Source of the DNA: Paenibacillus elgii NBRC 100335 | GTDB taxonomy: Bacteria; Bacillota; Bacilli; Paenibacillales; NBRC-103111 | Length of the DNA: 64,000 bases | Assembly: GCF_004000865.1 (NCBI RefSeq) | Contig: NZ_BIMB01000008.1 | Span: forward strand, 62,001 to 126,000 | Direction: 5' to 3' | In this document: piece after piece, positions 8,286 through 16,879 of the stretch | Numbering within the stretch: position 1 is the stretch's first letter | Layout: each line of letters starts with the position of its first letter | Notes under the pieces: generated by a model | What the model saw: only the letters and a program-made list of their open reading frames with translations | Database searches by the model: none | What the model was told of the DNA's origin: nothing | Translations under genes and position numbers: made by a program

Positions 8286-9154
8286 ACGCGGCACCAACAA
8301 CCTTGGCTTCCCGGCATTTTATGGCCCGGAGAAGCGCATGGCGGCGTATGCTGCGCGATCCGATGGCCGCCGTGGGCATCGGACTGCTGGCCGTACTTCT
8401 TTTGATTATTTTACTGGGTCCTTATATCGTGCCGAACGATCCGCTGACCGTGAAAATGGCGGAGCGGCTGAAGCCGGCCAGCTTACAGTATCCGCTGGGG
8501 ACGGACCATTTGGGGCGCTGCATTTTTTCGAGGCTTGTCGCCGGGGCTCGGACAACCCTTGGCTTTACGGGGCTCGTCGTCCTGACGGTCGCCCTGATCG
8601 GACTGCCGTTGGGGCTATGGTCCGGGTATGTCGGAGGGCGCGTCGATGCGCTGCTGATGCGGCTGGTAGACGGGATGGGCGCTTTGCCTGAGTTTATTTT
8701 GGCGATTGCCTTGACCGGTTTTCTCGGCCCGAGTCTGAGCAATCTGATGCTGTCCGTCGTACTGGTCAAATGGATGGGCTACGCCCGCGTCGTCCGCAGC
8801 ATTGTCCTGTCCGAACGGGAGAAAGAGTATGTGCTTGCGGCGCGAGTCGGGGGAAGTGGTACATGGAAGGTGATCGGGCTGCATTTGCTGCCGCACGCGC
8901 TTTCGCCGGTTCTCGTGCTGGCTGCGCTGGATGTCGGCAAAATCATGTTGACCATTTCCTCGCTGTCCTATCTGGGGCTTGGCGCGCAGCCTCCCGCACC
9001 CGAGTGGGGAGTGATGCTGAACGACGGACGGGCATATTTCCAGACGGCGCCGGAGCTGATGATCTACCCGGGCATGGCGATTTTGCTGGTGGTCGTTGCG
9101 TGTAACCTGATCGGCGAAGGGCTTCGGGATCTGCTGGACATTCGGAGCCAATAA
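8282..9154 (+). CDS. cntC: Metallophore ABC transporter permease 2 (DppC/NikC class)
   Basis: 290 residues, with ATGA overlap with cntB. The N-terminal segment carries the DppC-type pattern (DPLTVKMAERLKPASLQYPL then GTDHLGR). The permease domain has the EAA loop (EYVLAARVGGSGTWKVIGLH) and a C-terminal LGAQPPAPEWGVML stretch usual in NikC. It forms the heterodimeric pore with CntB. Confidence 0.9.
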   Translation: MNAAPTTLASRHFMARRSAWRRMLRDPMAAVGIGLLAVLLLIILLGPYIVPNDPLTVKMAERLKPASLQYPLGTDHLGRCIFSRLVAGARTTLGFTGLVVLTVALIGLPLGLWSGYVGGRVDALLMRLVDGMGALPEFILAIALTGFLGPSLSNLMLSVVLVKWMGYARVVRSIVLSEREKEYVLAARVGGSGTWKVIGLHLLPHALSPVLVLAALDVGKIMLTISSLSYLGLGAQPPAPEWGVMLNDGRAYFQTAPELMIYPGMAILLVVVACNLIGEGLRDLLDIRSQ

Positions 9155-9176
9155 AAGCGAAAGGGGAGAGGTGAGC

Positions 9177-10031
9177 ATGAAGGAATGGGCGGACGGCGCC
9201 GGAAAGCTTTCTGAGCCGGTGCTGGAGCTGGAGCGCTTGACCGTCGATGCTGTTCGGGGACAAGCGCGGCAGCCGCTGGTTCGCGATCTGAGTCTCGCCA
9301 TCCGGCCGGGGGAGATGCTGGCGCTGGTCGGGGAAAGCGGCAGCGGCAAGAGCGTAACGGCGGGCGCCGTGCTGGGCCTACTGCCGAGCTCTCTTCGCAT
9401 CGGCGAGGGCCGAATCCGGTTTCGGGGCGAAGAGATTTCGGCGTGGCCGGACAAGCGAAAGCGGCGGCTTCGTGGCAAAGAAATAGCTCTTGTGTTCCAG
9501 GATTACCAAGGGAGCTTCACGCCGTTCATGAAGGTGGGCAAGCAGCTCGTTGAGGCGGTGCGAAGCCACGTCCGGATAACTTACGGCGAAGCGAAGGAGC
9601 TTGCGCTGCATTGGCTGAATGAGGTCGATCTGCCTGCGGAGCGCGTCTTCGGCAGCTATCCGTTCCAGCTCAGCGGCGGACAACGCCAGCGTGCGGCGCT
9701 TGCGGCCGCGATGCTGCTGCAGCCGAAGCTGTTGATTGCCGACGAGCCGACAACGGCGCTGGACGTGCTGACCGGGGAGCGGGTGCTTGATCTGATGACG
9801 AAGCTGCGGCGGCAGACGGGCTGCGCGATTCTGTTCATCTCGCACGATCTGAGGCTTGTGCTGAAGCGGGCCGATACCGTTGCCGTAATGCAAGGCGGAC
9901 GAATCGTCGAGTGTGGGCGGGCCGACACGATACGTCGCCAAGCGGTGCATCCTTACACGCGGCTGCTGCTTGAATCGCGTCCGCTTCTGCTGCGAGATCC
10001 CGGTACCGGCCGGGCCGCAGAGCCGGATTAA
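9177..10031 (+). CDS. cntD: Metallophore ABC transporter ATPase 1 (DppD/NikD class)
   Basis: 284 residues from ATG 9177, eight bases after GGGGAG; GTG 9171 is an in-frame alternative. It has Walker A GESGSGKS, signature LSGGQRQR, Walker B LLIADEP and the switch His in FISHDLRL. The C-terminal part keeps the oligopeptide-transport tail (VHPYTRLLLESRP). It energises the importer together with CntF. Confidence 0.9.
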   Translation: MKEWADGAGKLSEPVLELERLTVDAVRGQARQPLVRDLSLAIRPGEMLALVGESGSGKSVTAGAVLGLLPSSLRIGEGRIRFRGEEISAWPDKRKRRLRGKEIALVFQDYQGSFTPFMKVGKQLVEAVRSHVRITYGEAKELALHWLNEVDLPAERVFGSYPFQLSGGQRQRAALAAAMLLQPKLLIADEPTTALDVLTGERVLDLMTKLRRQTGCAILFISHDLRLVLKRADTVAVMQGGRIVECGRADTIRRQAVHPYTRLLLESRPLLLRDPGTGRAAEPD

Positions 10032-10072
10032 GCCATTGCAGCTCGTACCTTGAAAGAATAGGAGTGGATCGG

Positions 10073-10855
10073 GTGAACCGTCTGTTGGACGTCCGTCAGC
10101 TTAGCAAAACGTTTGTTCAAAACGGGAGCGTCGTAACGGCCGTGCAGGACGTTTCTTTTGACATCGGGGAGGGTGAATGCTTAGGTCTGGTCGGAGAAAG
10201 CGGCAGCGGCAAAAGCACGCTGGCCCGCATCCTGCTTGCTCTGGAGCAGCCGGACCGCGGAGAGATTACCTTGTCCGGACGCTCCTTGCTCGCCCTTAAA
10301 GGCAGCGCGCTGCGTGAGGTCCGCCAGCATATGCAGGTCGTCTTTCAGGACCCGACGGCGTCGCTCAATCAGCGTTTGCCCATATGGCGGTCGGTCATCG
10401 AGCCTCTGGATAATTTCCCTCAGGTTGCGCCGTCTTTTCTGACGCAGGTGCGGCATTCCCGCCGGGCGGCAGCGGCCCGCCTGCTTGAGATGGTGGGCTT
10501 GTCCGCGGATTTTCTGGACCGGTATCCGCATGAGATGAGCGGGGGACAGCGGCAGCGCGCGGCGATCGCCAGGGGAATCAGCCTCGGCCCGAAACTGCTG
10601 ATTTGCGACGAGCCGACCTCCAGCCTGGATGTGTCGGTGCAGGCGCAAATTTTGCAGCTGCTAAAAACGATGCAAGCGCAGCTCGGCATGACCTGCTTGT
10701 TCATCTCCCACGATATCGCCGCCGTTCAGTCCGTCAGCGACCGCATTATCGTCATGAAGGGCGGCCGAATCGTGGACCGGTTCGCAAGCCGTCAGCTCAT
10801 GGATGCAGACCGCGACGAGTATACGAGACGGCTGGTGGACGCGGTGAGTGAGTAA
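10073..10855 (+). CDS. cntF: Metallophore ABC transporter ATPase 2 (DppF/NikE class)
   Basis: 260 residues from GTG 10073, eight bases after GGAG; GTG 10064 is in frame but too close to the ribosome binding site. It has Walker A GESGSGKS, signature MSGGQRQR, Walker B LLICDEP and FISHDIAA. It is the last gene of the importer. Downstream lies a converging gene on the other strand with a shared hairpin. Confidence 0.9.
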   Translation: MNRLLDVRQLSKTFVQNGSVVTAVQDVSFDIGEGECLGLVGESGSGKSTLARILLALEQPDRGEITLSGRSLLALKGSALREVRQHMQVVFQDPTASLNQRLPIWRSVIEPLDNFPQVAPSFLTQVRHSRRAAAARLLEMVGLSADFLDRYPHEMSGGQRQRAAIARGISLGPKLLICDEPTSSLDVSVQAQILQLLKTMQAQLGMTCLFISHDIAAVQSVSDRIIVMKGGRIVDRFASRQLMDADRDEYTRRLVDAVSE

Positions 10856-10884
10856 AAAAAGAACCCCGTCATTACGGGGTTCCG
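10853..10884 (-). terminator. Terminator between cntF and the acyltransferase
   Basis: Hairpin GAACCCCGT-cattACGGGGTTC (10861-10882). The U-run is produced on the minus strand (A-run at 10853-10860 on the plus strand), so it mainly serves the acyltransferase gene. The stem may also help stop cntF transcription. Confidence 0.75.
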
Positions 10885-11888
10885 TGCGATTTAAGGACAA
10901 GCCGCTTCACGAAAGTAATATCCGGCTCGAACCATCGTTTGGCATGGGCTTCGACCCATGGCTGCGACAGCAGCCAGACGATGCCGAACCCTGCGATAAT
11001 CGTCAGCCCTTGACTCCAAGGGGTTTGCAGGTAGACGTAAACCCCTGCCGCGAGCAGCGATTTCAGAATGAAGGCATGGAGCAGAAAGACGTACCCCGTC
11101 CGTTTTCCCCAATCCGTGATCCGGCCGGCCGCCCAAGGCACCAAGCTCAAAAAAGCGATCGAAGCGGCCGCCTGCACCCCGTACATCCCCAAGCGATATA
11201 TTCCGGCGTACCATTCCGGATGACCGGCCTCAGCGTAGGTGAAGCTGCCGTACAGCCAGTGCGGATCGATTCGTCCGCCCAGCCAGAAGAAGCAAATGAC
11301 GCCTATGCCGAGAAGGACGGTGGGCATACGCAGCCTTTTGACTATGGTTTCCCAATGCTGCGGCAGGAAGTATCCCGCCAGAAAGAACGGAAAGTACACG
11401 AGTGTCCGCGATACGCTGAGCCAAGCCCCGGGCCAAGGGAGGTAACCGACGGCGATGCCGAGCAGTATCGAAATGATCAGCGGATGGCGCATATGAACAA
11501 ACGCGCGCAGCAGCAACCTCCAGCACAAGTGGCTGAGCAGGAACCAGAGCAGCGAGTAAGGCATGAAGAACGAATGAATCACGCCTTTGGCTTGAAAGAA
11601 GACGATATCCGCCAAGCTGTAGAGCGTCTGGAACAACACATATTGATACGCAATCGTGCAAAGCCCGTCGATTCCGGGCCGGTCGAGACGGAAGCTTTTG
11701 GCAAAATAGCCCATCGCCAGAGCGAACATCGGAATATGGAACGAGTAGATCGTCTCGTAAAGGGCGAACAACGGCGAGCTCCGATCAATCATCGGCTCGA
11801 TGATGTTGGCTGTGACGACGCAAGCGATAAGCAAAAATTTCATATTAAGCGCATAAGTGTTAAGCGATGGTACGGAAGCCTTTCCCAC
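10872..11888 (-). CDS. Membrane acyltransferase-3 family protein
   Basis: 338 residues with about ten hydrophobic segments, an arrangement of the acyltransferase_3/fucose 4-O-acetylase class. The early stretch SFHIPMFALAMGYFAKSF contains the family's membrane-embedded His. These enzymes O-acetylate surface polysaccharides or other extracytoplasmic sugars. No glycan genes are nearby, so the acceptor is unknown. It is transcribed toward cntF and is monocistronic. Confidence 0.75.
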   Translation of the reverse strand: MGKASVPSLNTYALNMKFLLIACVVTANIIEPMIDRSSPLFALYETIYSFHIPMFALAMGYFAKSFRLDRPGIDGLCTIAYQYVLFQTLYSLADIVFFQAKGVIHSFFMPYSLLWFLLSHLCWRLLLRAFVHMRHPLIISILLGIAVGYLPWPGAWLSVSRTLVYFPFFLAGYFLPQHWETIVKRLRMPTVLLGIGVICFFWLGGRIDPHWLYGSFTYAEAGHPEWYAGIYRLGMYGVQAAASIAFLSLVPWAAGRITDWGKRTGYVFLLHAFILKSLLAAGVYVYLQTPWSQGLTIIAGFGIVWLLSQPWVEAHAKRWFEPDITFVKRLVLKSHGTP

Positions 11889-12196
11889 GGGAAGTCACCT
11901 CTATATGTTCTGTGTCTGCCGGCTTTCTCGCCGCTGTGGAGCGGCTGCTGCCGGCTCCTCGTCTTGAGCATACCTCTTTCGATGCGCCGGAGCAGTGAGA
12001 AGGATCACGGCTCGTTGGTGATTAAAATCACAGACATTTCGCAGTCGCTGGAATTCAATCCAAGTGACGATGCCAAACTTCACCAAATCTTCATCCGATC
12101 CTCATCTTCTCTTCATGAAAGAAGGCCAGGGCGATGCTACAATCAGATTATGAATTTAGACCTAATCTAAATATAAAACATGAGGAGGAATCATCC
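11889..12196. other. Divergent intergenic region, acyltransferase / dps
   Basis: 308 bases holding the upstream region of the minus-strand acyltransferase and the dps promoter. No convincing gene is seen. The only clear elements are the extended -10 and inverted repeat at 12135-12172. Confidence 0.5.
12135..12172 (+). promoter_or_regulatory. dps promoter with 7-bp inverted repeat
   Basis: An extended -10, TGC-TACAAT (12135-12143), is followed by the inverted repeat ATTTAGA-cctaa-TCTAAAT (12154-12172) in the transcript start region. The repeat is a plausible operator, but it does not match the usual PerR box. The regulator is unknown. Confidence 0.5.
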
Positions 12197-12637
12197 ATGA
12201 ATGAACAATTAACGGTGCTGCTGAACAACCAAATCGCCAACTGGTCGGTCCTGTATGTCAAGTTGCATAATTACCATTGGTATGTCAAAGGCCCTCAATT
12301 TTTCACGCTGCATACGAAATTCGAGGAGCTGTATACGGAAGCGGCGCTGCATGTGGATGCGCTGGCCGAACGGCTGCTGGCATTGGGCGGCAAGCCGGTC
12401 GCGACGATGAGTGGAAGCCTACGGCTCGCTTCGGTTCGGGAGGCGGAAGGCGAGGAGAACGCAGAGCAAATGGTGGCGGCGCTGGTGAACGATTTTACTC
12501 TGATCATCGCGGAGCTTAAAACAGGTATGAAATACGCCGAGTCCGTGGAGGACGAAACGACGGGAGATCTGCTGTTGGCCATTCATTCGAGTTTGGAAAA
12601 GCACGTCTGGATGCTGAACGCGTTTTTGGGCAATTAA
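12197..12637 (+). CDS. dps: Dps/ferritin-like DNA-protecting protein
   Basis: 146 residues from ATG 12197 after TGAGGAGGA. It carries the Dps ferroxidase signature at the subunit interface: [20 protein letters not shown] (His and Asp/Glu ligands) and [20 protein letters not shown]. Twelve subunits form a shell that oxidises Fe(II) with peroxide and stores the mineral, protecting DNA. The monocistronic arrangement and iron-rich neighbourhood are consistent with this role. Confidence 0.92.
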   Translation: MNEQLTVLLNNQIANWSVLYVKLHNYHWYVKGPQFFTLHTKFEELYTEAALHVDALAERLLALGGKPVATMSGSLRLASVREAEGEENAEQMVAALVNDFTLIIAELKTGMKYAESVEDETTGDLLLAIHSSLEKHVWMLNAFLGN

Positions 12638-12769
12638 TTCAAGCGGTAAGATCAAAGATCGCAGTGCTGCGGCTCTGCCCGCCGGTACACGGCTTGGACA
12701 ATCGGCTTGCTTCTATCGTATGATGAAGTCATAGATATGGAAGAAGCTGTATTGGAGGAGATCAGAACG

Positions 12770-14140
12770 ATGAAGCCGCGTTCCAAAAAGATAGGGTACT
12801 TGCTCGCCGGAACGGCCCTTGCCGCCGCTTGTGTGGTACTGGTCGCGTACGGCGGCGAGCCGCCTGCATGGCTGCTTACGTCCGGGAAGGGCGCTGCGCC
12901 GGAGGCTGCCGAAAAACAAGCCCCGGTCCGCCGCGAAATTCTCGATTTTCATATGACCGATCTGGATAAAGGCCGGATTCGCTATACGGATGGCACAAGC
13001 AGCGTGACGGAGGACGGAGGCGCCCATTGGACGGCGCCGACCCCGGGCCTCCCGGATGCAGCAGCATCCGATACGAACGGGCCGAGCGCTTCGCTAACCG
13101 ATGGCAAAAAGCTCACGGCGATTGCTTACCAGACTAAAGACTATCCGGTGAAGCAGTCGCAATTTGTCACCGACCGGGTCGGCTGGGCGCTTGTCTCGGC
13201 CGGAACGGAGTTGGCCAATCCGCTGCTGGTAACGACGGACGGAGGACAAACCTGGCATGCCGAGGTGACGCCTGCGGTGAAGGATGCGCTGCAGGAAGAA
13301 AAGCAGCGTCAGCAGCGGATTAGCCGGGAAACGGCTTTGTACGCTTCTCCCGAGCAAGCCAAGAAGGCGATGGATACCGCTTGGACGCTCCTGCCGGATA
13401 CGGCCAGTCCCGGCGACGTCGTGCTGGTGCGGCACGATCAGCCCGGCGAAGTCGCTTGGCAGGGGAAGACGTATGAGCTGCGGCCGTTCGAGGCCGGGTA
13501 TTTCACTTATCTTCCGGTGCCGATGAAGACGAAGCCCGGCTCATACCCGATCGGCGATCAGACGCTGAAGATCAAGGATAAAAAGTTCGAGACGCAGCAC
13601 CTCAAAGTATCGAAGCAGATGGAAAGCATGCGTCAGGATACGAAGCGAATCGAAGCCGACCAGAAAAAAATCGACGCCGCGCGAAGCAAGTCGGAGCCCA
13701 TGTTTCTGTTCTCCGACCCCTTTATTCAGCCGATCGAAGGGATATTAACGACGCCATACGGTCATACCCGTTATGTGAACGGCAAGTTTGCCAGCTCCCA
13801 TACGGCCATCGATTTGGCGGCCAAAGAAGGCACCCCGATTAAAGCAGCGAATGACGGTATCGTAGCGCTGGCGGACAATTTCTATTTGACGGGCAATACG
13901 ATCTATATCGATCATGGAATGAATTTGTTTTCCCAGTACGCGCACTTGTCGAAGCTTCAGGTAAAGACAGGGGACCGGGTGAAACGGGGAGATATTATCG
14001 GGCTGGTGGGCTCGACCGGATTCTCAACGGGACCGCACCTGCATTTTACGTTCTGGGCGCACAACGTTCCGGTCAACCCGAATCTGTTCTTTAATGCGAC
14101 TCCGTTTCAATGGCTGAAGCAGGAGCCCCAATCGCGTTAA
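12770..14140 (+). CDS. Membrane-anchored M23 metallopeptidase with Asp-box repeats
   Basis: 456 residues from ATG 12770 after GGAGGAG. An N-terminal TM segment (about residues 8-26) precedes two BNR/Asp-box-like motifs (SSVTEDGGAHW and LVTTDGGQTWH, about residues 78 and 145). A middle region and a C-terminal LytM/M23 domain follow, with metal ligands in SSHTAIDLA (HxxxD) and GPHLHF (HxH). M23 enzymes cut peptidoglycan peptide bridges. The Asp-box segment ahead of the peptidase is an unusual combination and may bind cell-wall glycan. Confidence 0.85.
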   Translation: MKPRSKKIGYLLAGTALAAACVVLVAYGGEPPAWLLTSGKGAAPEAAEKQAPVRREILDFHMTDLDKGRIRYTDGTSSVTEDGGAHWTAPTPGLPDAAASDTNGPSASLTDGKKLTAIAYQTKDYPVKQSQFVTDRVGWALVSAGTELANPLLVTTDGGQTWHAEVTPAVKDALQEEKQRQQRISRETALYASPEQAKKAMDTAWTLLPDTASPGDVVLVRHDQPGEVAWQGKTYELRPFEAGYFTYLPVPMKTKPGSYPIGDQTLKIKDKKFETQHLKVSKQMESMRQDTKRIEADQKKIDAARSKSEPMFLFSDPFIQPIEGILTTPYGHTRYVNGKFASSHTAIDLAAKEGTPIKAANDGIVALADNFYLTGNTIYIDHGMNLFSQYAHLSKLQVKTGDRVKRGDIIGLVGSTGFSTGPHLHFTFWAHNVPVNPNLFFNATPFQWLKQEPQSR

Positions 14141-14152
14141 GCAAGCAAGTCC

Positions 14153-14214
14153 GCTGCTTTCCGAAAAAGTCCGGTGAATGGCACCGCAGCTATGCGCCGG
14201 ACTCGCAAAGCAGC
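14153..14214. other. Nested inverted repeats after the M23 gene
   Basis: Outer arms GCTGCTTT/AAAGCAGC and inner arms AGTCCGG/CCGGACT form a two-stem hairpin. There is no T-run, so it may be a processing site or weak terminator. Confidence 0.45.
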
Positions 14215-14391
14215 TGTACATCGTTCGTGGCTGAATTGCTTCCATAATATGTCGGAGGCCACGTCTTTCTGTCACCTTCTTATATACCATAGGTTATGAA
14301 ATACATAGATTAACATATATTATTATTTATTCATCAACCATTGTAAAATAAACCTTATCAAAATAAAGACAAGCAGAAAGGGGGAGTCAGA

Positions 14392-15774
14392 GTGGAAACG
14401 ACAGCTAAACAGCAAACAGGAGAGAAAGTGATTCGTATCCTCGTTTTCACACTGGTTATCTCTGTCATGAGCGCGACGATGTTCAACATCGTGCTGCCGC
14501 AGATTGGGGCGGAGTTCCGGCTCACGCTTGCGCAAGTCAGTTGGGTCTCATCGGTCTATATGCTGATTTACGCGATCGGCTCGGTCACCTACGGGAAGTT
14601 GGCCGATAAGTATAAGCTCAAAAATTTGCTAACGTTCGGGTTAATCTTCTTCGCGATAGGTTCCCTGATCGGTTTAGCCGCGCAAACGTATTGGATGGTG
14701 CTCCTCGGCCGGATTTTGCAGGCCGCCGGGGCTTCGGTCGTGCCTGCAACGGCCATGATCATCCCGATTCGCTACTTCCCGCCGGAGACGCGCGGCCGCG
14801 CTATGGGCATTGTGGCTGCCGGGCTGGCGCTCGGCGGAGCGCTCGGGCCGACAACCTCCGCTTTGATCGTCAGTGTCGTTCATTGGCGCTGGCTGTTCCT
14901 GCTGCCGATCTTGGCGCTGCTTACGCTCCCGTTCTATCGCAAGTATCTTGACGACGAACCGGGCAAGGCCGGGAAAATCGATTGGCTGGGCGGTGGCCTG
15001 CTGGCTATAACGGTAGCGCTTGTGCTCCTGTCCGTGACAAACGAGGCTTGGCTTCTTGCAGGCTGCGCACTGCTTACACTAGGATTGTTTATCGTACGCA
15101 TTCGTTCCGCGGCCGAACCGTTCGTTCAACCTGGGCTGTTCCGCAATAAAAGCTACTCTTACGGGCTTGCGATCGCTTTTATTGTGAACGGGGTCGGGTA
15201 TTCGCTTGCCTTTTTGAGCCCGCAGCTTTTATCCCTCGTCAACGGTCTGGCTCCGGGATTGGTTGGCTTCAGCATGGTGCCGGCCGCCATCGCGTCGGCG
15301 CTTCTGGGCAGAACGGGCGGCAAGCTGGCGGACGATAAAGGCAATCCGTTTCTGTACTTCACGGCTTCGGCGCTGCTGATCGGCTGCTTTGTCCTGCTGT
15401 CGACCTTTGCGGGAATTTCGCCGATCGCCATTGCCATTTTCCTGATCTTAGGCAACGTTGGACAGACGTTCATGGTCGTGGCTTTGTCGAACACGATTTC
15501 CCGGACGCTGCCTAAAGACCAGACCGGCGTGGGGATGGGGCTGCTCTCGCTGCTGAACTTTATCTCCGGTGCTCTCGCCGCCGGCCTGTACAGCAAGATG
15601 GTCGATCACGGTTCCTCGCTTCAATGGAATCCGGCGAACATATCGTTGAATCACAACGCGTTCGTATTCAGCAATATTTATATGGTGCTCGCGATTTTGC
15701 ATCTCGCGACGCTGGCCTTCTACTTTTTTCAGTTCGGCAAGGTCGTTCGGAAAAGCCGTGTCGCGGAAGGGTGA
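14392..15774 (+). CDS. MFS drug efflux transporter, 14-TM Tet(K/L)-like
   Basis: 460 residues from GTG 14392 after AAAGGGGGAG. It has about fourteen membrane helices. The cytoplasmic-loop motif GKLADKYKLKNLLTFGL (motif A) and the antiporter motif region GLALGGALGPTTSAL are those of the DHA14 proton/drug antiporters, and the overall look is that of Tet(K)/Tet(L)-like pumps. Substrate cannot be predicted. A TetR regulator follows on the same strand after a terminator, but its operators lie elsewhere. Confidence 0.85.
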   Translation: METTAKQQTGEKVIRILVFTLVISVMSATMFNIVLPQIGAEFRLTLAQVSWVSSVYMLIYAIGSVTYGKLADKYKLKNLLTFGLIFFAIGSLIGLAAQTYWMVLLGRILQAAGASVVPATAMIIPIRYFPPETRGRAMGIVAAGLALGGALGPTTSALIVSVVHWRWLFLLPILALLTLPFYRKYLDDEPGKAGKIDWLGGGLLAITVALVLLSVTNEAWLLAGCALLTLGLFIVRIRSAAEPFVQPGLFRNKSYSYGLAIAFIVNGVGYSLAFLSPQLLSLVNGLAPGLVGFSMVPAAIASALLGRTGGKLADDKGNPFLYFTASALLIGCFVLLSTFAGISPIAIAIFLILGNVGQTFMVVALSNTISRTLPKDQTGVGMGLLSLLNFISGALAAGLYSKMVDHGSSLQWNPANISLNHNAFVFSNIYMVLAILHLATLAFYFFQFGKVVRKSRVAEG

Positions 15775-15830
15775 ACGAACGGAGAACATGGCCCGCGATG
15801 ATTGCTGCAAAACGAATCGATACGAGCCTT

Positions 15831-15860
15831 CAAGCGTCCCGAAGCGGGACGCTTTTGTTT
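15831..15860 (+). terminator. Terminator of the MFS gene
   Basis: AGCGTCCC-gaagc-GGGACGCT followed by TTTTGTTT. Confidence 0.8.
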
Positions 15861-15922
15861 ACTTTAGTATCGTCTAGTAGTCTTCCTTGCCGCAAGCGAA
15901 CATGATATACTTCTAAATACTG

Positions 15923-15935
15923 AACTGTTTTGTTT
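15923..15935. promoter_or_regulatory. Operator half-site in the tetR promoter region
   Basis: AACTGTTTTGTTT is similar in inverted orientation to the elements at 16663-16680 and 16700-16713. It suggests autoregulation by the TetR protein encoded immediately downstream. Confidence 0.5.
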
Positions 15936-15978
15936 ATAGCGTGAAGACTAAATAACGAGCATTGGACAGGTGAACGAC

Positions 15979-16557
15979 ATGGCTGCACGCGCTTCCGTAC
16001 GCCAACACATTTTGGATGTCGCTTCCGAATTATTTTATCGTGAAGGGATCCGTTCCATCGGTGTAGATACGATTGTTGAGAAAGCCGGTATTAGTAAAGC
16101 AACCCTATACCGTCATTTCACAACCAAAGATGAGTTGGTTGTTGCCTATCTTGAGGCACAGGATCATATCAACTGGCAGCACTTTGACGAAGCGATCGCT
16201 GAGCATGCAGGATCGCCAAAAGAGCAGATGCTGGCGTTGATTGATGCTACAGTGGAATTGTTGGAGCCGGGATATCACCGAGGCTGTCATTTCTTGAATG
16301 CACTCGCCGAGTTTTCCGAAGAAGATCATCCCGTACATCTACTGGCGGTCGAGTACAATCGGGCAATTCGGATGCGCTTATCCCGCCTGTGCCAGCAAGC
16401 AGGCGCGAGCGACGAGAACCTGACCGATCAGCTGATGCTGGTAATTAACGGTGCCTTATCGTCAGTGCCGATATATGGCTTTATGGGCCCTGCGGCCCAG
16501 CTTAAAACAATCGCCGCACATCTGATTGATTTCTATCTCGAAAAAGCAAAAGCTTAG
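15979..16557 (+). CDS. TetR-family repressor
   Basis: 192 residues from ATG 15979; GTG 15970 is in frame but overlaps the ribosome binding site. The N-terminal HTH (GVDTIVEKAGISKATLYRHF, about residues 29-48) is a classic TetR motif. The C-terminal part with RGCHFLNALAEFSE resembles the TetR_C group that controls small oxidoreductases. Matching operator sequences upstream of this gene and in the promoter of the imine-reductase-like gene indicate that it represses both. Confidence 0.88.
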   Translation: MAARASVRQHILDVASELFYREGIRSIGVDTIVEKAGISKATLYRHFTTKDELVVAYLEAQDHINWQHFDEAIAEHAGSPKEQMLALIDATVELLEPGYHRGCHFLNALAEFSEEDHPVHLLAVEYNRAIRMRLSRLCQQAGASDENLTDQLMLVINGALSSVPIYGFMGPAAQLKTIAAHLIDFYLEKAKA

Positions 16558-16879
16558 AGAAAAGCAGCCATATAGGCCAAATCCCCCTTTTGATCATCAT
16601 CCGAATGGGTTCGATGAGATGAAAAGGGGGATTTTTTATTGCCGAAAAAAACATGTTGACACGAAACAAAACTGTACTGTATTATTTTGACATGAAACTA
16701 AACAGAACTGTTTCGTTTCGATGAAATGTAATGAACTGCATCACGGAGGTGTCCCCCGAATAGCTTGCAGTAAAGAAGGAGGTTCTTCATCTAGGGGCGG
16801 GTGTACTCATTTATCGTTTGTTACATAGAACGACTTTCAAAAGAGGTAAGATCTCGGCTAATCACAAGGAGGAAACAAT
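16558..16879 (+). promoter_or_regulatory. Intergenic control region: terminator, promoter and TetR operators
   Basis: The region holds the tetR terminator (16579-16639, stem AAATCCCCCTTTT/AAAAGGGGGATTT plus T-run) and a strong promoter, TTGACA (16656-16661), 18 bp, TATTAT (16680-16685). Two operator-like elements are GAAACAAAACTGTACTGT (16663-16680, within the spacer) and the palindrome AAACAG-aa-CTGTTT (16700-16713). About 165 bases of leader then separate the promoter from the enzyme gene, and no convincing gene lies there. Confidence 0.75.

Noticed and set aside
10848-12170. A 440-codon plus-strand frame opposite the acyltransferase gene
   Set aside because: It is antisense to a clear membrane acyltransferase. 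Its composition (Gln, Arg, Pro, His rich) is that of a shadow frame.
12154-12172. PerR box in the dps promoter
   Set aside because: The inverted repeat ATTTAGA/TCTAAAT does not fit the PerR pattern TTATAAT-N-ATTATAA, so only an unnamed operator is proposed.
16721-16825. A 34-codon frame (MKCNELHHGG...) between the TetR-controlled promoter and the imine-reductase-like gene
   Set aside because: It has no ribosome binding site, its composition is not protein-like, and it lies in a leader. It is more likely untranslated.
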